64,000 nucleotides of DNA, from contig NZ_CP036250.1 of assembly GCF_004300825.1 (NCBI RefSeq), forward strand, positions 1,612,001 through 1,676,000, in the 5' to 3' direction. Position 1 is the first letter of the stretch. Every line of letters starts with the position of its first letter. Both the position numbers and the translations under genes were made by a program. The notes under the pieces were generated by a model. That model made no database searches. It worked only from the letters and a program-made list of their open reading frames with translations, and had not been told where the DNA came from. Source of the stretch: Egicoccus halophilus. Its GTDB lineage: Bacteria; Actinomycetota; Nitriliruptoria; Nitriliruptorales; Nitriliruptoraceae. Of the stretch, positions 47,074 through 56,565 are shown piece after piece.

Positions 47074-48522
47074 TCAGCCGACCAGCACGGGAGCCCGGCG
47101 CGTGGACCACGGGTGGGCGCGCTCGAGGTCACCGGCCAGCGCGAGCAGCGTGGCCTCGTCGGCGTACGGCGCCGAGAACTGCACGCCGACCGGCCATCCC
47201 TCGGGCGAGGTGCCCATCGGCAGGCTGATCGCCGGGTTGCCGGTCACGTTCGCGAGCGCCGTGAACGGCGCCACGGTGAAGATGGCGTCGTACCAGCCCT
47301 GCGCACCCAACGACGGGTCGTCGCCACGCAGTTCGCCGATGGCGACGTTCGGGACGGCTGCGGTCGGCGTCAACAGCAGGTCGTAGTCCTGGTGGAACGC
47401 GGCCATGCCACGCGTGACGGTGTTGAACACCCGCTCGACCGCGTAGAGGTCGAGGGCCGACAGCGAGGCGCCGTACTCCGCGCAGGCCAGCGTCGTCGCC
47501 TCGACCGTGTCGGGCCCGGGCGTGACGCCCAACGCCGCGGCGACACCGGCGAGACCGTCCGCGAGGAAGCTGCACCACACCTTGAGGTTGGCGTCGTCGA
47601 ACGCTTCGGCATCCAGCGCGGGAGCCGCCTCCTCGACGTGGTGCCCCAACTGCTCGAGCGCGGCAGCGACGTCGCGCACGGCCTGGGAGCAGGCCGGGTC
47701 GACGGCACGGCCCTCCCGGAGAAGCGGCCCACACAACGGCGCGGTGCTGACGGCGATGCGCAGCGGGCGGCTGCCGGCCTCGGCCAGGCGGCGGTAGGGG
47801 GCCGGTGGGTCGGGCAGCAGGTGGCCGTCACCGGGGGCGGCGCCGTGGACCGCGTCGAACAGTCCGGCGCTGTCACGCACGGTGCGGGTGAGCGCGAACT
47901 CGACGCCCAGACCGAACAGCGGGTCGGCGTAGTCGGGTCCGGGGCTGACCCGTCCGCGGGAGGGCTTGAGGCCGACGAGTCCGCTGAACGCCGCCGGGAT
48001 GCGGATCGAGCCGCCGCCGTCGTTGGCGTGGGCGACCGGCACGACGCCGGCGGCGACCAGGGCGGCCGAGCCGCCGCTGGACCCACCGGGGGAGCGCTGC
48101 GGGTCCCACGGGTTGCGGGTCGGGCCGTGGAACACCGGTTCGGTGACCGTGCTGAACCCGAACTCCGGGGCGGCGCTGACGCCGATGGTCGCCAGGCCGG
48201 CGGCACGGAACCGCCGCATCAGCTCCGAGTCGTACGGGAACGGGACGCCAGGTCCGAGCAGCCGCGAGCCCATGTGGTGCGGCACGCCCTCGGCGTGCAG
48301 GACCAGGTCCTTGACGACGAACGGCACGCCCGCGAAGGGGCCGTCCTCCGCATGCGCCAGCGGGGTGTCGAACGGTCCCTCGACCACGGCGTTGAGCGTC
48401 GGCTCGACCGCGTCGAGGACGGTCCGGGCCGCGGTGGCGGCCTCACCGGCGCTGACCTGGCCGGTGCGGATCAGCTCGGCCAACTCGGTCGCGTCAGCTC
48501 GCGTGTACTCGTCGACGTCCAT
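47074..48522 (-). CDS. amidase (amidase signature family)
   Basis: 482-residue amidohydrolase. The Ser-cisSer-Lys triad is present: Lys in [12 protein letters not shown] (about 72), cis-Ser in [16 protein letters not shown] (about 150) and the nucleophile Ser in [24 protein letters not shown] (about 175). The C-terminal part ([28 protein letters not shown]) fits stand-alone amidases rather than GatA, and no gatB/gatC neighbours are present. The ATG at 48522 follows GGGAGGA. Confidence 0.93.
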   Translation of the reverse strand: MDVDEYTRADATELAELIRTGQVSAGEAATAARTVLDAVEPTLNAVVEGPFDTPLAHAEDGPFAGVPFVVKDLVLHAEGVPHHMGSRLLGPGVPFPYDSELMRRFRAAGLATIGVSAAPEFGFSTVTEPVFHGPTRNPWDPQRSPGGSSGGSAALVAAGVVPVAHANDGGGSIRIPAAFSGLVGLKPSRGRVSPGPDYADPLFGLGVEFALTRTVRDSAGLFDAVHGAAPGDGHLLPDPPAPYRRLAEAGSRPLRIAVSTAPLCGPLLREGRAVDPACSQAVRDVAAALEQLGHHVEEAAPALDAEAFDDANLKVWCSFLADGLAGVAAALGVTPGPDTVEATTLACAEYGASLSALDLYAVERVFNTVTRGMAAFHQDYDLLLTPTAAVPNVAIGELRGDDPSLGAQGWYDAIFTVAPFTALANVTGNPAISLPMGTSPEGWPVGVQFSAPYADEATLLALAGDLERAHPWSTRRAPVLVG

Positions 48523-48614
48523 GCTCGGTTCCTCCCTCGCCCGCTTCGACCACCCGCTCCCGAGGTGGACCGGGGGAACGGTACGGACGGGGGCCACGGC
48601 CGGCGTCGGTAGGA

Positions 48615-49652
48615 CTACCGATTCGGCGGCGTCCCGCCGGGGCGTGCGAGGACCCGGCCGACGTCGGCGAGCCGACGGTGGTCGGCGACCGGCAGCAGCA
48701 GCCCGTCACGCCGCGCCAACAGGGCCGCCTCGGTCCGGTTCGCACACGCGAGCTTGGCCAGCAGGCGTTCGACGTGGGTGTGGACGGTCCGCACGCTCAC
48801 CACGAGGTCGTCGGCGATCGCCTGGCTCGAGGCCCCGGTTGCCAGCGCGGTGAGCACCTGCAGTTCCCGTTCGGTGAGGCCGGCCGGCGCGTCCACCTGG
48901 TGGCTCGTCACCAGCACGGCACCGCCGTCGACCGCGGCCGACGGAACCCGGTGCAGACGGAGGCGGTGCAGGTCACGACCGTGCCGCAGCAGGAAGGTGG
49001 TGTCCCCGTCGAGCGTCCGGGCCGCCCGCAACACGACCGCCTCGTCGTCCGGATCCGCCAGCACCGGCGGAGCCGTCCGGCCCGGGTAGGGCATCCACCC
49101 GCCGTCGGTCGACCAGGCCGCGGTCGACGCGTCCGGCGGGCAGCACCCGGGACACGCCTGGTGACGCGGGTGGCGCCGGTCGACCAACCGGGCCAGGCTG
49201 TCGCCGATGGCGCCGAGGAACTCGCGGGCACTACGATCGAAGGTCCGCTCGTCGACGGCCGAGAAGTGGGCCATGCCGACGAGCTGCCCATCGCGCCGCA
49301 GCGCCACCGACAAGCCGTCGCGGAAGCCGGCGGGTTCGAGGTGCTGCTCGAAGAACGCGCTCTGCTGGAAGCCGGCCTCCGGGAGCTCGGAGATGGACGG
49401 CGGCAGGGCGGCACCCGACACCAGCGACCACCAGGGGGTGGCGCGGAAGGTGTGCGTCGCGTGCCAGGCCAGGGTCGAGGGATAGCCGCGCGTCGCGAGG
49501 GACTGCGGCCCGGTCGCGGTCTCGGCCACCAGTTGGCCGGCGTCGCAGCGCAGGGCGTCCGCCAGTAGGGCCACCGCCCGCCCGTGCGCGTCCGGTTCAC
49601 CGCCCAGCGTGCCGAGTTCGGCGGCGGCGACGACATGACGCGTCTGCAGCAT
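48615..49652 (-). CDS. LuxR-family regulator with N-terminal GAF-like sensor
   Basis: 345-residue transcription factor. The C-terminal LuxR HTH is clear (about 275-335; [44 protein letters not shown] read in parts). The N-terminal part (about 1-160; [43 protein letters not shown]) resembles a GAF sensor domain. A Cys-rich patch CPGCCPPD (about 170) sits between them and could bind metal or respond to redox. The ATG at 49652 follows GGGAG. It is divergent from the ABC exporter operon across 207 bases, and may regulate it. Confidence 0.88.
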   Translation of the reverse strand: MLQTRHVVAAAELGTLGGEPDAHGRAVALLADALRCDAGQLVAETATGPQSLATRGYPSTLAWHATHTFRATPWWSLVSGAALPPSISELPEAGFQQSAFFEQHLEPAGFRDGLSVALRRDGQLVGMAHFSAVDERTFDRSAREFLGAIGDSLARLVDRRHPRHQACPGCCPPDASTAAWSTDGGWMPYPGRTAPPVLADPDDEAVVLRAARTLDGDTTFLLRHGRDLHRLRLHRVPSAAVDGGAVLVTSHQVDAPAGLTERELQVLTALATGASSQAIADDLVVSVRTVHTHVERLLAKLACANRTEAALLARRDGLLLPVADHRRLADVGRVLARPGGTPPNR

Positions 49653-49859
49653 GGGGTCTCCCGGTGCGGCGGCCCGACGCTGCCGCGCCGCGCAGTTGTA
49701 GCCGCCGCCGGCCGTCGCCGTGGCCCGATGCGCGGTCGTGGGCGGTCGGTGTCGTGGACGAACAGGGCGCCCGGCCGCGTCACGCGGCCTATCGTCGACC
49801 CCGGTCGGTAGATCGACGGTGTTCCGACGTTCGGCACCGAGGACGACAGGAGACCGGCG

Positions 49860-50807
49860 ATGCCCGTCATCGAGGTGCAGGGGCTGCACAAGCGGTACGG
49901 CGACACGGTCGCCGTCGACGACGTGTCGCTCGAGATCGAGGACGGGGAGATCTTCGGCATCCTCGGCCCCAACGGGGCCGGCAAGACCACGCTCGTCGAG
50001 TGCCTGGTCGGACTGCGACGCCCGGACGCCGGACGTGTGCGGGTCCTCGGGCTGGACCCGCAGGTCGACGGCCGTCGCGTGCACGAGCAGGTCGGCGTCC
50101 AGTTGCAGGAGAGCCGCCTGCCGGAGGCGTTGCGCGTGCGGGAGGCGCTGGAGCTGTACGCCTCCTTCTACCGTGACCCTGCCGACCCGGACCGGCTCCT
50201 GCGCGAGCTCGGCCTGCACGACAAGGCCACGACCGCCTTCGAGGACCTCTCCGGCGGTCAGCAGCAGCGCCTGTCGATCGCGCTCGCGCTGGTGGGCAAC
50301 CCACGGATCGCCGTGCTCGACGAACTCACCACCGGCCTCGATCCGCGGGCCCGCCGGGACACCTGGCACCTGATCGAGCAGGTCCGCGCCTCCGGCGTCA
50401 CGGTCGTGCTCGTGACCCACCTCATGGACGAGGCCGAGCGGCTGTGCGACCGCCTCGCCGTCCTCGATCGCGGCCGGGTGGTCGCCGTCGACACACCGGC
50501 CGGGCTCGTCGCCGGTGTGCAGGCCGGCGCCCAGCTGCGGTTGCGGACCGTCCCGCCGGTGGACACCGCCGTCCTGGCCGGGCTCGGCGTCGTCAGCGAG
50601 GTGCGCCACGAGGGCGAGGAGCTGGTGGTGACCGGTGACGGTGACCTGTTGCACGCCGTCGTCGGGGCCGTTCACGACGCCGGGGCCGTCGTCGTGCGCG
50701 CCAACCTCGGACAACCCAGCCTCGAGGACGCCTTCGTCGCCATCACCGGTCGTGACCAGGTTCCCGACGAACTGCGTGACGACGCCCACGACGAGGTGAC
50801 CGCATGA
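49860..50807 (+). CDS. ABC-2-type exporter, ATP-binding subunit
   Basis: 315-residue ATPase of the DrrA/CcmA-like group. Walker [10 protein letters not shown] (about 40-48), Q-loop VQLQESRLPE, signature LSGGQQQRL, Walker B AVLDELTTGLD and H-loop VTHLMDEAERL. Note Glu-Leu-Thr-Thr instead of the usual Glu-Pro-Thr-x in the D-loop region, a variant common in this group. A C-terminal regulatory extension (about 225-300) follows. The ATG at 49860 has an ACAGGAGA ribosome binding site. It overlaps the permease gene by four bases (ATGA). Confidence 0.95.
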   Translation: MPVIEVQGLHKRYGDTVAVDDVSLEIEDGEIFGILGPNGAGKTTLVECLVGLRRPDAGRVRVLGLDPQVDGRRVHEQVGVQLQESRLPEALRVREALELYASFYRDPADPDRLLRELGLHDKATTAFEDLSGGQQQRLSIALALVGNPRIAVLDELTTGLDPRARRDTWHLIEQVRASGVTVVLVTHLMDEAERLCDRLAVLDRGRVVAVDTPAGLVAGVQAGAQLRLRTVPPVDTAVLAGLGVVSEVRHEGEELVVTGDGDLLHAVVGAVHDAGAVVVRANLGQPSLEDAFVAITGRDQVPDELRDDAHDEVTA

Positions 50808-51547
50808 GCCCGCTGGCCCGGCTGACCGCCACCGAGTTCGCCCTGGTGCGACGGGACCGGTCGGCACTGCCCCTGACGTTCCTCCTGCCGCTCGGCCTGC
50901 TGGTCGGCTTCGGACTGGGCGACGGGATGCGGGAGCGGATCCCGGAGCTCGGCGGGTTCACCGCCTTCGAGATCTTCATCGTCCCGATCGCGCTCGTGCT
51001 GGTCGTGACGATGCTGCCCCTGCAGGTCCTGCCGGTGACGCTGGCCAGCTACCGGGAGCGCGGGGTGCTGCGTCGGATGGCGACGACGCCGGTCCACCCG
51101 GGCGCCCTGCTCGGCGCGCAGCTGCTCGTCCACCTCGGCATGCTCGTCGGCAGTCTGGCGTTGACCGCCGCGGTGGCGGTGTTCGGGTTCGGCGTGAGCG
51201 TGCCCACCTCGGCCGGCGGGGTGGTCGGGATCCTCGCGCTCGGTGCGGCGGCGCTGTACGCCATGGGTGTCGCCGTCGCCGCGTTGGCGCCCAAGGCCAG
51301 CACCGCCACGGCGATCGGCATGGGGCTGTTCTTCCCGCAGTTGCTGCTCGGCGGCCTGATGGTGCCGGCCGACCAGCTGCCCGAGGTGATGGCACGCGTC
51401 GGGGAGTTCCTCCCGGCCGGTGCGACGCTGCACGGGTTGCAGGCGGCCTGGACCGGCGAGGGCGTGGCGACGCTCCACCTCGTCGTCCTGGTGGCTTGGG
51501 CCCTCGGCCTCGGCGTCGTGGCAGCGCGCCGGTTCCGCTGGGACTGA
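50804..51547 (+). CDS. ABC-2-type exporter, permease subunit
   Basis: 247-residue ABC-2 membrane protein with six hydrophobic segments (about 20-35, 50-70, 95-125, 130-155, 165-190, 225-243). TPVHPGALLGAQLLVHLG and ATAIGMGLFFPQLLLGGLMVPADQLPEVM are typical of the family. It partners the upstream ATPase through a four-base overlap. The exported substrate (drug, lipid or peptide) is not indicated; the divergent LuxR-type gene is a candidate regulator. Confidence 0.94.
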   Translation: MSPLARLTATEFALVRRDRSALPLTFLLPLGLLVGFGLGDGMRERIPELGGFTAFEIFIVPIALVLVVTMLPLQVLPVTLASYRERGVLRRMATTPVHPGALLGAQLLVHLGMLVGSLALTAAVAVFGFGVSVPTSAGGVVGILALGAAALYAMGVAVAALAPKASTATAIGMGLFFPQLLLGGLMVPADQLPEVMARVGEFLPAGATLHGLQAAWTGEGVATLHLVVLVAWALGLGVVAARRFRWD

Positions 51548-51606
51548 CCGGCGGACGCGGCTGGACGGCGGGAGCGGTGTCACGACGCGAGGAGCCGCCG
51601 GGGACG

Positions 51607-51954
51607 TCAGCCGCCGGCCATGGCGCCGACCACGGCGAACGGCTCGTCGCCGCGTACGACCGCCTCCGGCAGCGGGTCGTCGACCGGGTCGTGCGACAGG
51701 TCGCGCCCGCAGGCGTAGAACCGCACGAACGCCCGCCGACGGCCCGTGCCATGGTCGCGGATCGTGCCGCGCAGGACCGGGTAGGTGGTCTCGAGTGCGT
51801 CCAGCACGGCGCGGACGGTCACCGGGGTCGCGACCTCGAGGTGGACCTCGCTGCCGGTCCGCGCGAGCGTGCGCAGGTGCGTGGGGAGCTTCACGCGGAC
51901 ACGCGCGGCGGTCGCCGGCGGACCCGCGGCGTCGGTGGGTTCGGTCGTGGTCAT
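51607..51954 (-). CDS. MoaD/ThiS-like ubiquitin-fold protein
   Basis: 115-residue beta-grasp protein ending in the diagnostic Gly-Gly (GAMAGG). [35 protein letters not shown] and [10 protein letters not shown] match MoaD/ThiS sulfur carriers. A 20-residue Thr/Pro/Ala N-terminal extension precedes the domain. The ATG at 51954 overlaps the stop of the upstream propeller gene (ATGA), so the pair is co-translated. No moaE, thiF or thiG lies nearby. Confidence 0.9.
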   Translation of the reverse strand: MTTTEPTDAAGPPATAARVRVKLPTHLRTLARTGSEVHLEVATPVTVRAVLDALETTYPVLRGTIRDHGTGRRRAFVRFYACGRDLSHDPVDDPLPEAVVRGDEPFAVVGAMAGG

Positions 51955-53066
51955 GGCAGCGTCTGCGCTTCGACCGACAGGATCCGCGGCAGGCCGGTCA
52001 CGATCGGCGACCACGAGTCCCCGGCGTCGGCGGAACCGAACAGCTGCCCACTGGTGGTGCCGACGTACACGCCACACGACTCGAGCCGGTCGACCGCGAG
52101 CGCGTCGCGCAGGACGTTGGTGTAGCAGTGCGCTTGCGGCAGTCCCTTGGTCAGCGGCTCCCACTCGCCGCCCCCGGTGCGGCTGCGGAAGACCTTGAGC
52201 GCCCCGTCGATCGGGTAGTGCTCGGCGTCGCTCTTGATCGGCACGACGTAGACCGTCTCGGGCTCGTGGGCGTGGACGTCGACGACGAAGCCGAAGTCGG
52301 TGGGCAGGTCGCCGCTGACCTCGTACCACGAGCCGCCGCCGTCGTCGGAGCGCATCACGTCCCAGTGCTTCTGCATGTACAGCGTGCGGGGGCGCGAGGG
52401 GTGCCGGGCGATCTTGTGGACGCAGTGGCCGACCTCGGCCTCCTCCTCGGGGATCTCGCCCGAGGCGAGTCCCTGGTTCGCCGGCCGGAACGTCGCGCCG
52501 CCGTCCTCGGACAGGAACACCCCGGCCGCCGAGATGGCCACGAGGATCCGCTGGTCGTCGCTGGGATCGAGCACGATCGTGTGCAGGCACAACCCGCCGG
52601 CGCCCGGCTGCCAGGAAGATCCGGAGGTGCCCTTGCGCAACCCCGCCAGCTCGGTCCAGCTCGTCCCGCCGTCGTCGGAGCGGAACAGCGCCGCATCCTC
52701 GATGCCGGCGTAGACGACGTCGCGGTCGGTCAGCGACGGTTCGAGGTGCCAGACCTTGGCGAACTCCCACGGGTGCGGGGTCCCGTCGTACCACTGGTGG
52801 GTGCCGGGGTCGCCGTCGTAGGCGAACTCGTTGCCGACCGGCTCCCATGACCGTCCGCCGTCGTCGGAGCGCTGCACGATCTGGCCGAACCAGCCACCGG
52901 CCTGGGAGGCGTAGAGGCGGTCCGGGTCGACCGGCGAACCCTGGACGTGGAACACCTCCCACCCGCCGAACAGCGGTCCCTGCACGTCCCAGGACTGCCG
53001 TCGCTCGTCGGACCGCAGCACGAACGCGCCCTTCGCCGTCCCGACCAGCAGTCGTACCCCGGTCAT
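51951..53066 (-). CDS. BNR/sialidase-like beta-propeller protein
   Basis: 371-residue repeat protein with BNR (Asp-box) motifs, for example [13 protein letters not shown] (about 75), [14 protein letters not shown] (about 135), [26 protein letters not shown], and [12 protein letters not shown] near the C-terminus, forming a sialidase/VPS10-like propeller. No signal peptide is present, so it is cytoplasmic. Such proteins are found beside MoaD-like genes in many actinobacteria; their activity is unknown and the sialidase triad is not evident. The ATG at 53066 follows GAGGAGGA. Confidence 0.9.
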   Translation of the reverse strand: MTGVRLLVGTAKGAFVLRSDERRQSWDVQGPLFGGWEVFHVQGSPVDPDRLYASQAGGWFGQIVQRSDDGGRSWEPVGNEFAYDGDPGTHQWYDGTPHPWEFAKVWHLEPSLTDRDVVYAGIEDAALFRSDDGGTSWTELAGLRKGTSGSSWQPGAGGLCLHTIVLDPSDDQRILVAISAAGVFLSEDGGATFRPANQGLASGEIPEEEAEVGHCVHKIARHPSRPRTLYMQKHWDVMRSDDGGGSWYEVSGDLPTDFGFVVDVHAHEPETVYVVPIKSDAEHYPIDGALKVFRSRTGGGEWEPLTKGLPQAHCYTNVLRDALAVDRLESCGVYVGTTSGQLFGSADAGDSWSPIVTGLPRILSVEAQTLP

Positions 53067-53215
53067 GCGTTCCTCCTCGTGTCGTTTCCACCCGTCGGGA
53101 GACGACGCCGACGGGTGGAACTCATCGGTGGACGACCGACGAGTTTCGGGCCGATCCCGGGGTCGACCTCGTCGAGGAGGCAGCAGCTTCGCACGCACAC
53201 CGGAGGAGGAGCACG

Positions 53216-53356
53216 ATGGCGCGTCGGGACGAGGTGCGGCGCCTCGCGCTCGCACGACCGGGGACGACCGAACGGATCGGCGGCTCCGACCACCTGCCGC
53301 AGTGGCGGGCGCCCGTCCGGCTGGTGCGGCGCTACCTCGCGGAGTCCTCGGGGTGA
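53216..53356 (+). pseudogene. MmcQ/YjbR-like N-terminal remnant
   Basis: 46 codons, [20 protein letters not shown] onward, that match the N-terminal helix of MmcQ/YjbR DNA-binding-like proteins (normally about 115 residues). The rest of the domain is gone; the frame ends inside the 3' end of the histidine kinase on the other strand. The strong GGAGGAGG ribosome binding site is still present, which suggests recent decay by deletion, or a small functional peptide. The gap 53067-53215 holds nothing else. Confidence 0.5.
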
Positions 53357-54510
53357 GCGTCGCGTGACCGGTCGGTGTCGGGCAACCGCAGGCGGAACAC
53401 CGCGCCGGCGCCCGGCTCGCTGATCACCTCGATGGCGCCGTCGTGGAGCTCGACCAGCTGGCGCGCGATCGCCAGCCCGAGACCGGTCCCGCCGCTGCTG
53501 CCCCGCTCGAAGCGTTCGAACATCCGCTCGAGCAGGTCGTCGGGGATGCCCGGCCCGTCGTCGTGCACCTCGACGATCACCGTCGGCCCCTGTCGGTGGG
53601 CGCGGATGCTGACCGTGGTCCCCGGCGGCGTGTGCCGGGCGGCGTTGCCGAGCAGGTTGCGCAGGATCCGCTCCAACGCCTGCCGGTCGATGGAGATCCG
53701 CAGGTCGTCCGGGACGTCGACGCGGGTGGTGTGCTCGCGCAGGACCGGGGCCATGTCGGCCAGCAGCTGGGCGGTGAAGTCGGCCAGGGGGAGCTGCTGG
53801 GGTCGGAACTCGACCCGTCCCTCCTGCAACAGTGTGTACGCCCGCAGGTTGTCGACCAGCTCCTGCATCGAGCGGGCGTTGGAACGCAGACGTTCGTGGA
53901 CGTCGGGCAGTTCGTCGTCGGGGATCTGCCCGGCCAGGACCAGGTCGAGGAAGCCGTTGATGCCGACGATCGGGGTCTGCAGGTCGTGGGCGATCATCGA
54001 GACGAAGTCGCGACGCCAGCGGTCGAGCTCCTCCAGCCGTTGCACCGCCTGTTGGCGCTCTTCGAGCGCCCGTTCCCGCGCCTCGGTGGCCAGGTGGGCC
54101 TCGGTCATGTCGCGGGTGACCTTGGCGAAGCCGGTGTGCTGCCCGTCGTCGTCGAACAGGGCGGTGATGACCGCGTCGGCCCAGAAGCGGGTGCCGTCCT
54201 TGCGGACCCGCCAGCCGCTGTGCCGGGTGCGTCCCTGCTCGCGGGCGGTCGCCAGCAGGCGGTCGGGGAGCCGGTCGGCCCGGTCGGGCGCGGTGTAGAA
54301 CACCGAGTAGTGCTGGCCGATGATCTCGTCGGGGCGGTAGCCCTTCAGCCGCTGCGCGCCCGGGTTCCAACTCTCCACGCGGCCGGAGACGTCGAGCAGA
54401 TAGATGGCGTAGTCGGAGACGCTCTCCACCAGGAGCCGAAACCGTTCCTCGCTCCAGCGCAGTGCCCCCGTGGCACTGCTGGGCCCCAGCTCGTCCAGGG
54501 AGTTTCCCAC
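53332..54510 (-). CDS. PAS-domain sensor histidine kinase
   Basis: 392-residue soluble kinase with no membrane helix. A PAS domain (about 20-135) has [34 protein letters not shown] and [15 protein letters not shown]; the PAC end is [13 protein letters not shown] short coiled coil leads to HisKA with the phospho-acceptor in [23 protein letters not shown] (about 165). HATPase motifs: N-box [15 protein letters not shown]1 DDGPGIP, G2 GTGLGLAIA. No response regulator is adjacent. The GTG at 54510 is chosen; a TAGCGT hexamer on the minus strand at 54540-54545 excludes longer starts. It is divergent from the flavodoxin. Confidence 0.92.
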   Translation of the reverse strand: MGNSLDELGPSSATGALRWSEERFRLLVESVSDYAIYLLDVSGRVESWNPGAQRLKGYRPDEIIGQHYSVFYTAPDRADRLPDRLLATAREQGRTRHSGWRVRKDGTRFWADAVITALFDDDGQHTGFAKVTRDMTEAHLATEARERALEERQQAVQRLEELDRWRRDFVSMIAHDLQTPIVGINGFLDLVLAGQIPDDELPDVHERLRSNARSMQELVDNLRAYTLLQEGRVEFRPQQLPLADFTAQLLADMAPVLREHTTRVDVPDDLRISIDRQALERILRNLLGNAARHTPPGTTVSIRAHRQGPTVIVEVHDDGPGIPDDLLERMFERFERGSSGGTGLGLAIARQLVELHDGAIEVISEPGAGAVFRLRLPDTDRSRDAHPEDSAR

Positions 54511-54718
54511 GCGCGTCCCATCTCGCCGGCTCGTGACGAACGCTACCGACCGACGGTGGCCGACAGACCACGGTCGAGCGGACATCCGCCGGCCAGGTGG
54601 GACCTTGGACCCGGCGCGGCAGGGACCGCTGTGCCCTGCCGGTACCGACACCTCAGGCGCATGCTGCGACACGAGGAGCCCGTCGGCGGCTCGGATGTCC
54701 CTCGGAGGAGGTACGGCC

Positions 54719-55219
54719 ATGCAGGTCCTGATCGCGACCGCGTCCCGGCACGGCAGCACCCGGGAGATCGCCGCGTGTCTCGGTGAACGCCTGGCCGGCC
54801 ACGGCCTGCGGGTCGTCGTCGCCGACGCCGAGGTCGTCACCGACCTCGACGGCTACGACGCGGTCGTACTCGGCAGCGCCGTGTACGCCGGTCGGTGGGT
54901 CGAGGCGGCCCGGCTGCTCGTCGCCCGACTCGGCGACGAGCTCGCGGAGCGGCCGCTGTGGCTGTTCTCGTCCGGACCGGTGGGGGACCCGCCGCGGCCG
55001 TTGGAGACGGCGCAGGAACCGCGGGACCTGCTCGACCGGTTCGGTGCCCGTGAGCACCGCGTGTTCGCGGGCAAGCTGGACCGCTCGGTCATGAGCGTCG
55101 GTGAGCGGGCGCTGGCCCGGGTCGTACGGGCGCCGGAAGGCGACTTCCGCGACTGGGCCGCCATCGCGGCCTGGGCCGACGAGATCTCGACCCAGCTGGC
55201 TGCCGCTCCGACCGTCTGA
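54719..55219 (+). CDS. flavodoxin-domain protein (HemG-like)
   Basis: 166-residue FMN-binding flavodoxin-like protein. IATASRHGSTREIAACLGERL (about 5-25) is the phosphate loop, GYDAVVLGSAVYAGRWVEAAR (about 44-64) the isoalloxazine-contacting loop, and PLWLFSSGPVGDPP the third. It resembles HemG-type menaquinone-dependent protoporphyrinogen oxidases and general flavodoxins; no haem genes are near, so a generic redox role is safer. The ATG at 54719 follows GGAGGAGG. Confidence 0.9.
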   Translation: MQVLIATASRHGSTREIAACLGERLAGHGLRVVVADAEVVTDLDGYDAVVLGSAVYAGRWVEAARLLVARLGDELAERPLWLFSSGPVGDPPRPLETAQEPRDLLDRFGAREHRVFAGKLDRSVMSVGERALARVVRAPEGDFRDWAAIAAWADEISTQLAAAPTV

Positions 55220-55223
55220 GTCG

Positions 55224-55532
55224 TCAGCGCGGCCCGAGGTCGGGGACCTCGACCCGGTCGCGCTCGTCGATCTCCCGCAGCACCCGCGCCGGGTTGCCCA
55301 CGGCGACCACGCCGGCGGGCAGGTCGCACCGGAACGTCGGCTTGACCACCACGTCCTCGCCGCACGAACCGAGCAGCTCCCGCAGCAGCTCGTCGCGCCC
55401 TGCCTGCTCGTCGTGGCCGGTGGCGTCGTACTGGTCGAGCAGTCGCTGGGCGCGGGCGTTGGCCGCGGCGATGTCCGGGTCGTCGGCGCGGTAGAGCGCA
55501 CCGCGGCGCAGTCGGTCGAACGTCTCGCTCAT
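55224..55532 (-). pseudogene. maltose O-acetyltransferase-like with internal deletion
   Basis: 102 residues in one open frame: the N-terminal Mac domain of maltose/galactoside acetyltransferases (DRLRRGALYRADDPDIAAA ... LLRELLGSCGEDVVVKPTFRCD) joined directly to the C-terminal hexapeptide end (LPAGVVAVGNPARVLREID). In normal relatives about 90 residues of left-handed beta-helix with the catalytic His separate FRCD from this segment. The junction lies near residue 70 (about 55323). The reading frame survives, but the acetyl-CoA site and catalytic His are lost, so it cannot work as an acetyltransferase. The ATG at 55532 starts the domain. Confidence 0.75.
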
Positions 55533-55608
55533 CGGCTGGGCTCCTCCGGCGGTCGTGTGCCGTTCGGCGGTCGGGTGGAGCGCGGTCGTCGAGCGGCGGG
55601 CGCCGGTG

Positions 55609-56565
55609 TCAGCTGGCTGCCCGCCGGGTGTCGGCGGCGGCTTCACGCAGGGCCCGCAGCACGTGGTTGCCGTCGCCGAGCAGACGCTTGAGGTGCCGCT
55701 CCAGCCCGGCGATGGGATACAGGTTCTGCGGTGCGCGCCGGTCCTTGTGCGGTCGGGAGGCGAATCGGGGCAGCCGGGCCGCGGCGAGGTCGGCCAGGCG
55801 CGCGGCCTCGCCGACACCGACGTCGGCGCTCGCCTCGCACCGCACGATGCCGGCCCACGGATGCTCCCCGCCGTAGGGCAGACGCAGGTACCACGAGAAG
55901 CGGGTCCAGGAGGACTGCGCGAGGAACAGCGGTGTGCGCTGCCCGGGCAGCAACGCCCCGACGACGTGGCGCACCTCCTCGGGCAGGTAGGCCACGTGGT
56001 GGCTCTTGACGTAGCCGATCGCGTGGTCCACCTCGACCGAGCCGTCCAGGGGCCCGTCGAGCACCAGCAGTCCGATCTCGCCGACCTCGTCGGGCCAGCG
56101 CAGTCGGTCGAGCAGGCGCCGCTCCAGCCGTCGCAGCCGCTCCTGCATGCCACGCTGGAGTGCCGCCGGGTCGTCGTCGGCGACCGCCCGTGGCTCGAAT
56201 CGTCCGGCGCGGGTGGTCAGCGGCGCGAAACCGGCCGGTCCGACCAGCAACCGCTGCACCTCGGCCGAGGTGATCGTGGCCCGCTCGCCGGCGCAGCACA
56301 CGGCGCCGGCCGCGATGGAGACGGCGGCGGCCTGGCGGACCTCACCGTCGGGGCCGTCGCCGTTGCCCCACACGACACCTTCGACGCGCCGCACGCCGTC
56401 GACGAACCCGACCGGGACGTCGGGGGTCGTAGCCGGCGCGCGGGGCGCCCACCGGTCGACGGGGACCTCGACGGTCGGATCGACCTCGCCCGGCCCGGTC
56501 GGCAGGTCGTCGCCGCCTCCGGGGGCACCGAACTCCGGTGACCAGCTGTCCACGGCGAGCCTCAC
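55609..56565 (-). CDS. NurA-like nuclease domain protein, third gene of sbcDC operon
   Basis: 318-residue protein resembling NurA-type 5'-3' nucleases (RNase H-like fold). FVDGVRRVEGVVWG (about 78-91) supplies the first catalytic Asp and LLVLDGPLDGS (about 178) the second; GYVKSHHVAYL, RTPLFLAQSSWTRFSWYLRLPYGG, HPWAGIVRCEAS and FASRPHKDRRAPQNLYPIAGLE follow, as in actinobacterial members encoded next to sbcC. In archaea NurA works with HerA, Mre11 and Rad50 in end resection. The GTG at 56565 overlaps the sbcC stop (GTGA). No HerA-like ATPase is in the window. The assignment rests on motifs and context. Confidence 0.75.
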   Translation of the reverse strand: MRLAVDSWSPEFGAPGGGDDLPTGPGEVDPTVEVPVDRWAPRAPATTPDVPVGFVDGVRRVEGVVWGNGDGPDGEVRQAAAVSIAAGAVCCAGERATITSAEVQRLLVGPAGFAPLTTRAGRFEPRAVADDDPAALQRGMQERLRRLERRLLDRLRWPDEVGEIGLLVLDGPLDGSVEVDHAIGYVKSHHVAYLPEEVRHVVGALLPGQRTPLFLAQSSWTRFSWYLRLPYGGEHPWAGIVRCEASADVGVGEAARLADLAAARLPRFASRPHKDRRAPQNLYPIAGLERHLKRLLGDGNHVLRALREAAADTRRAAS

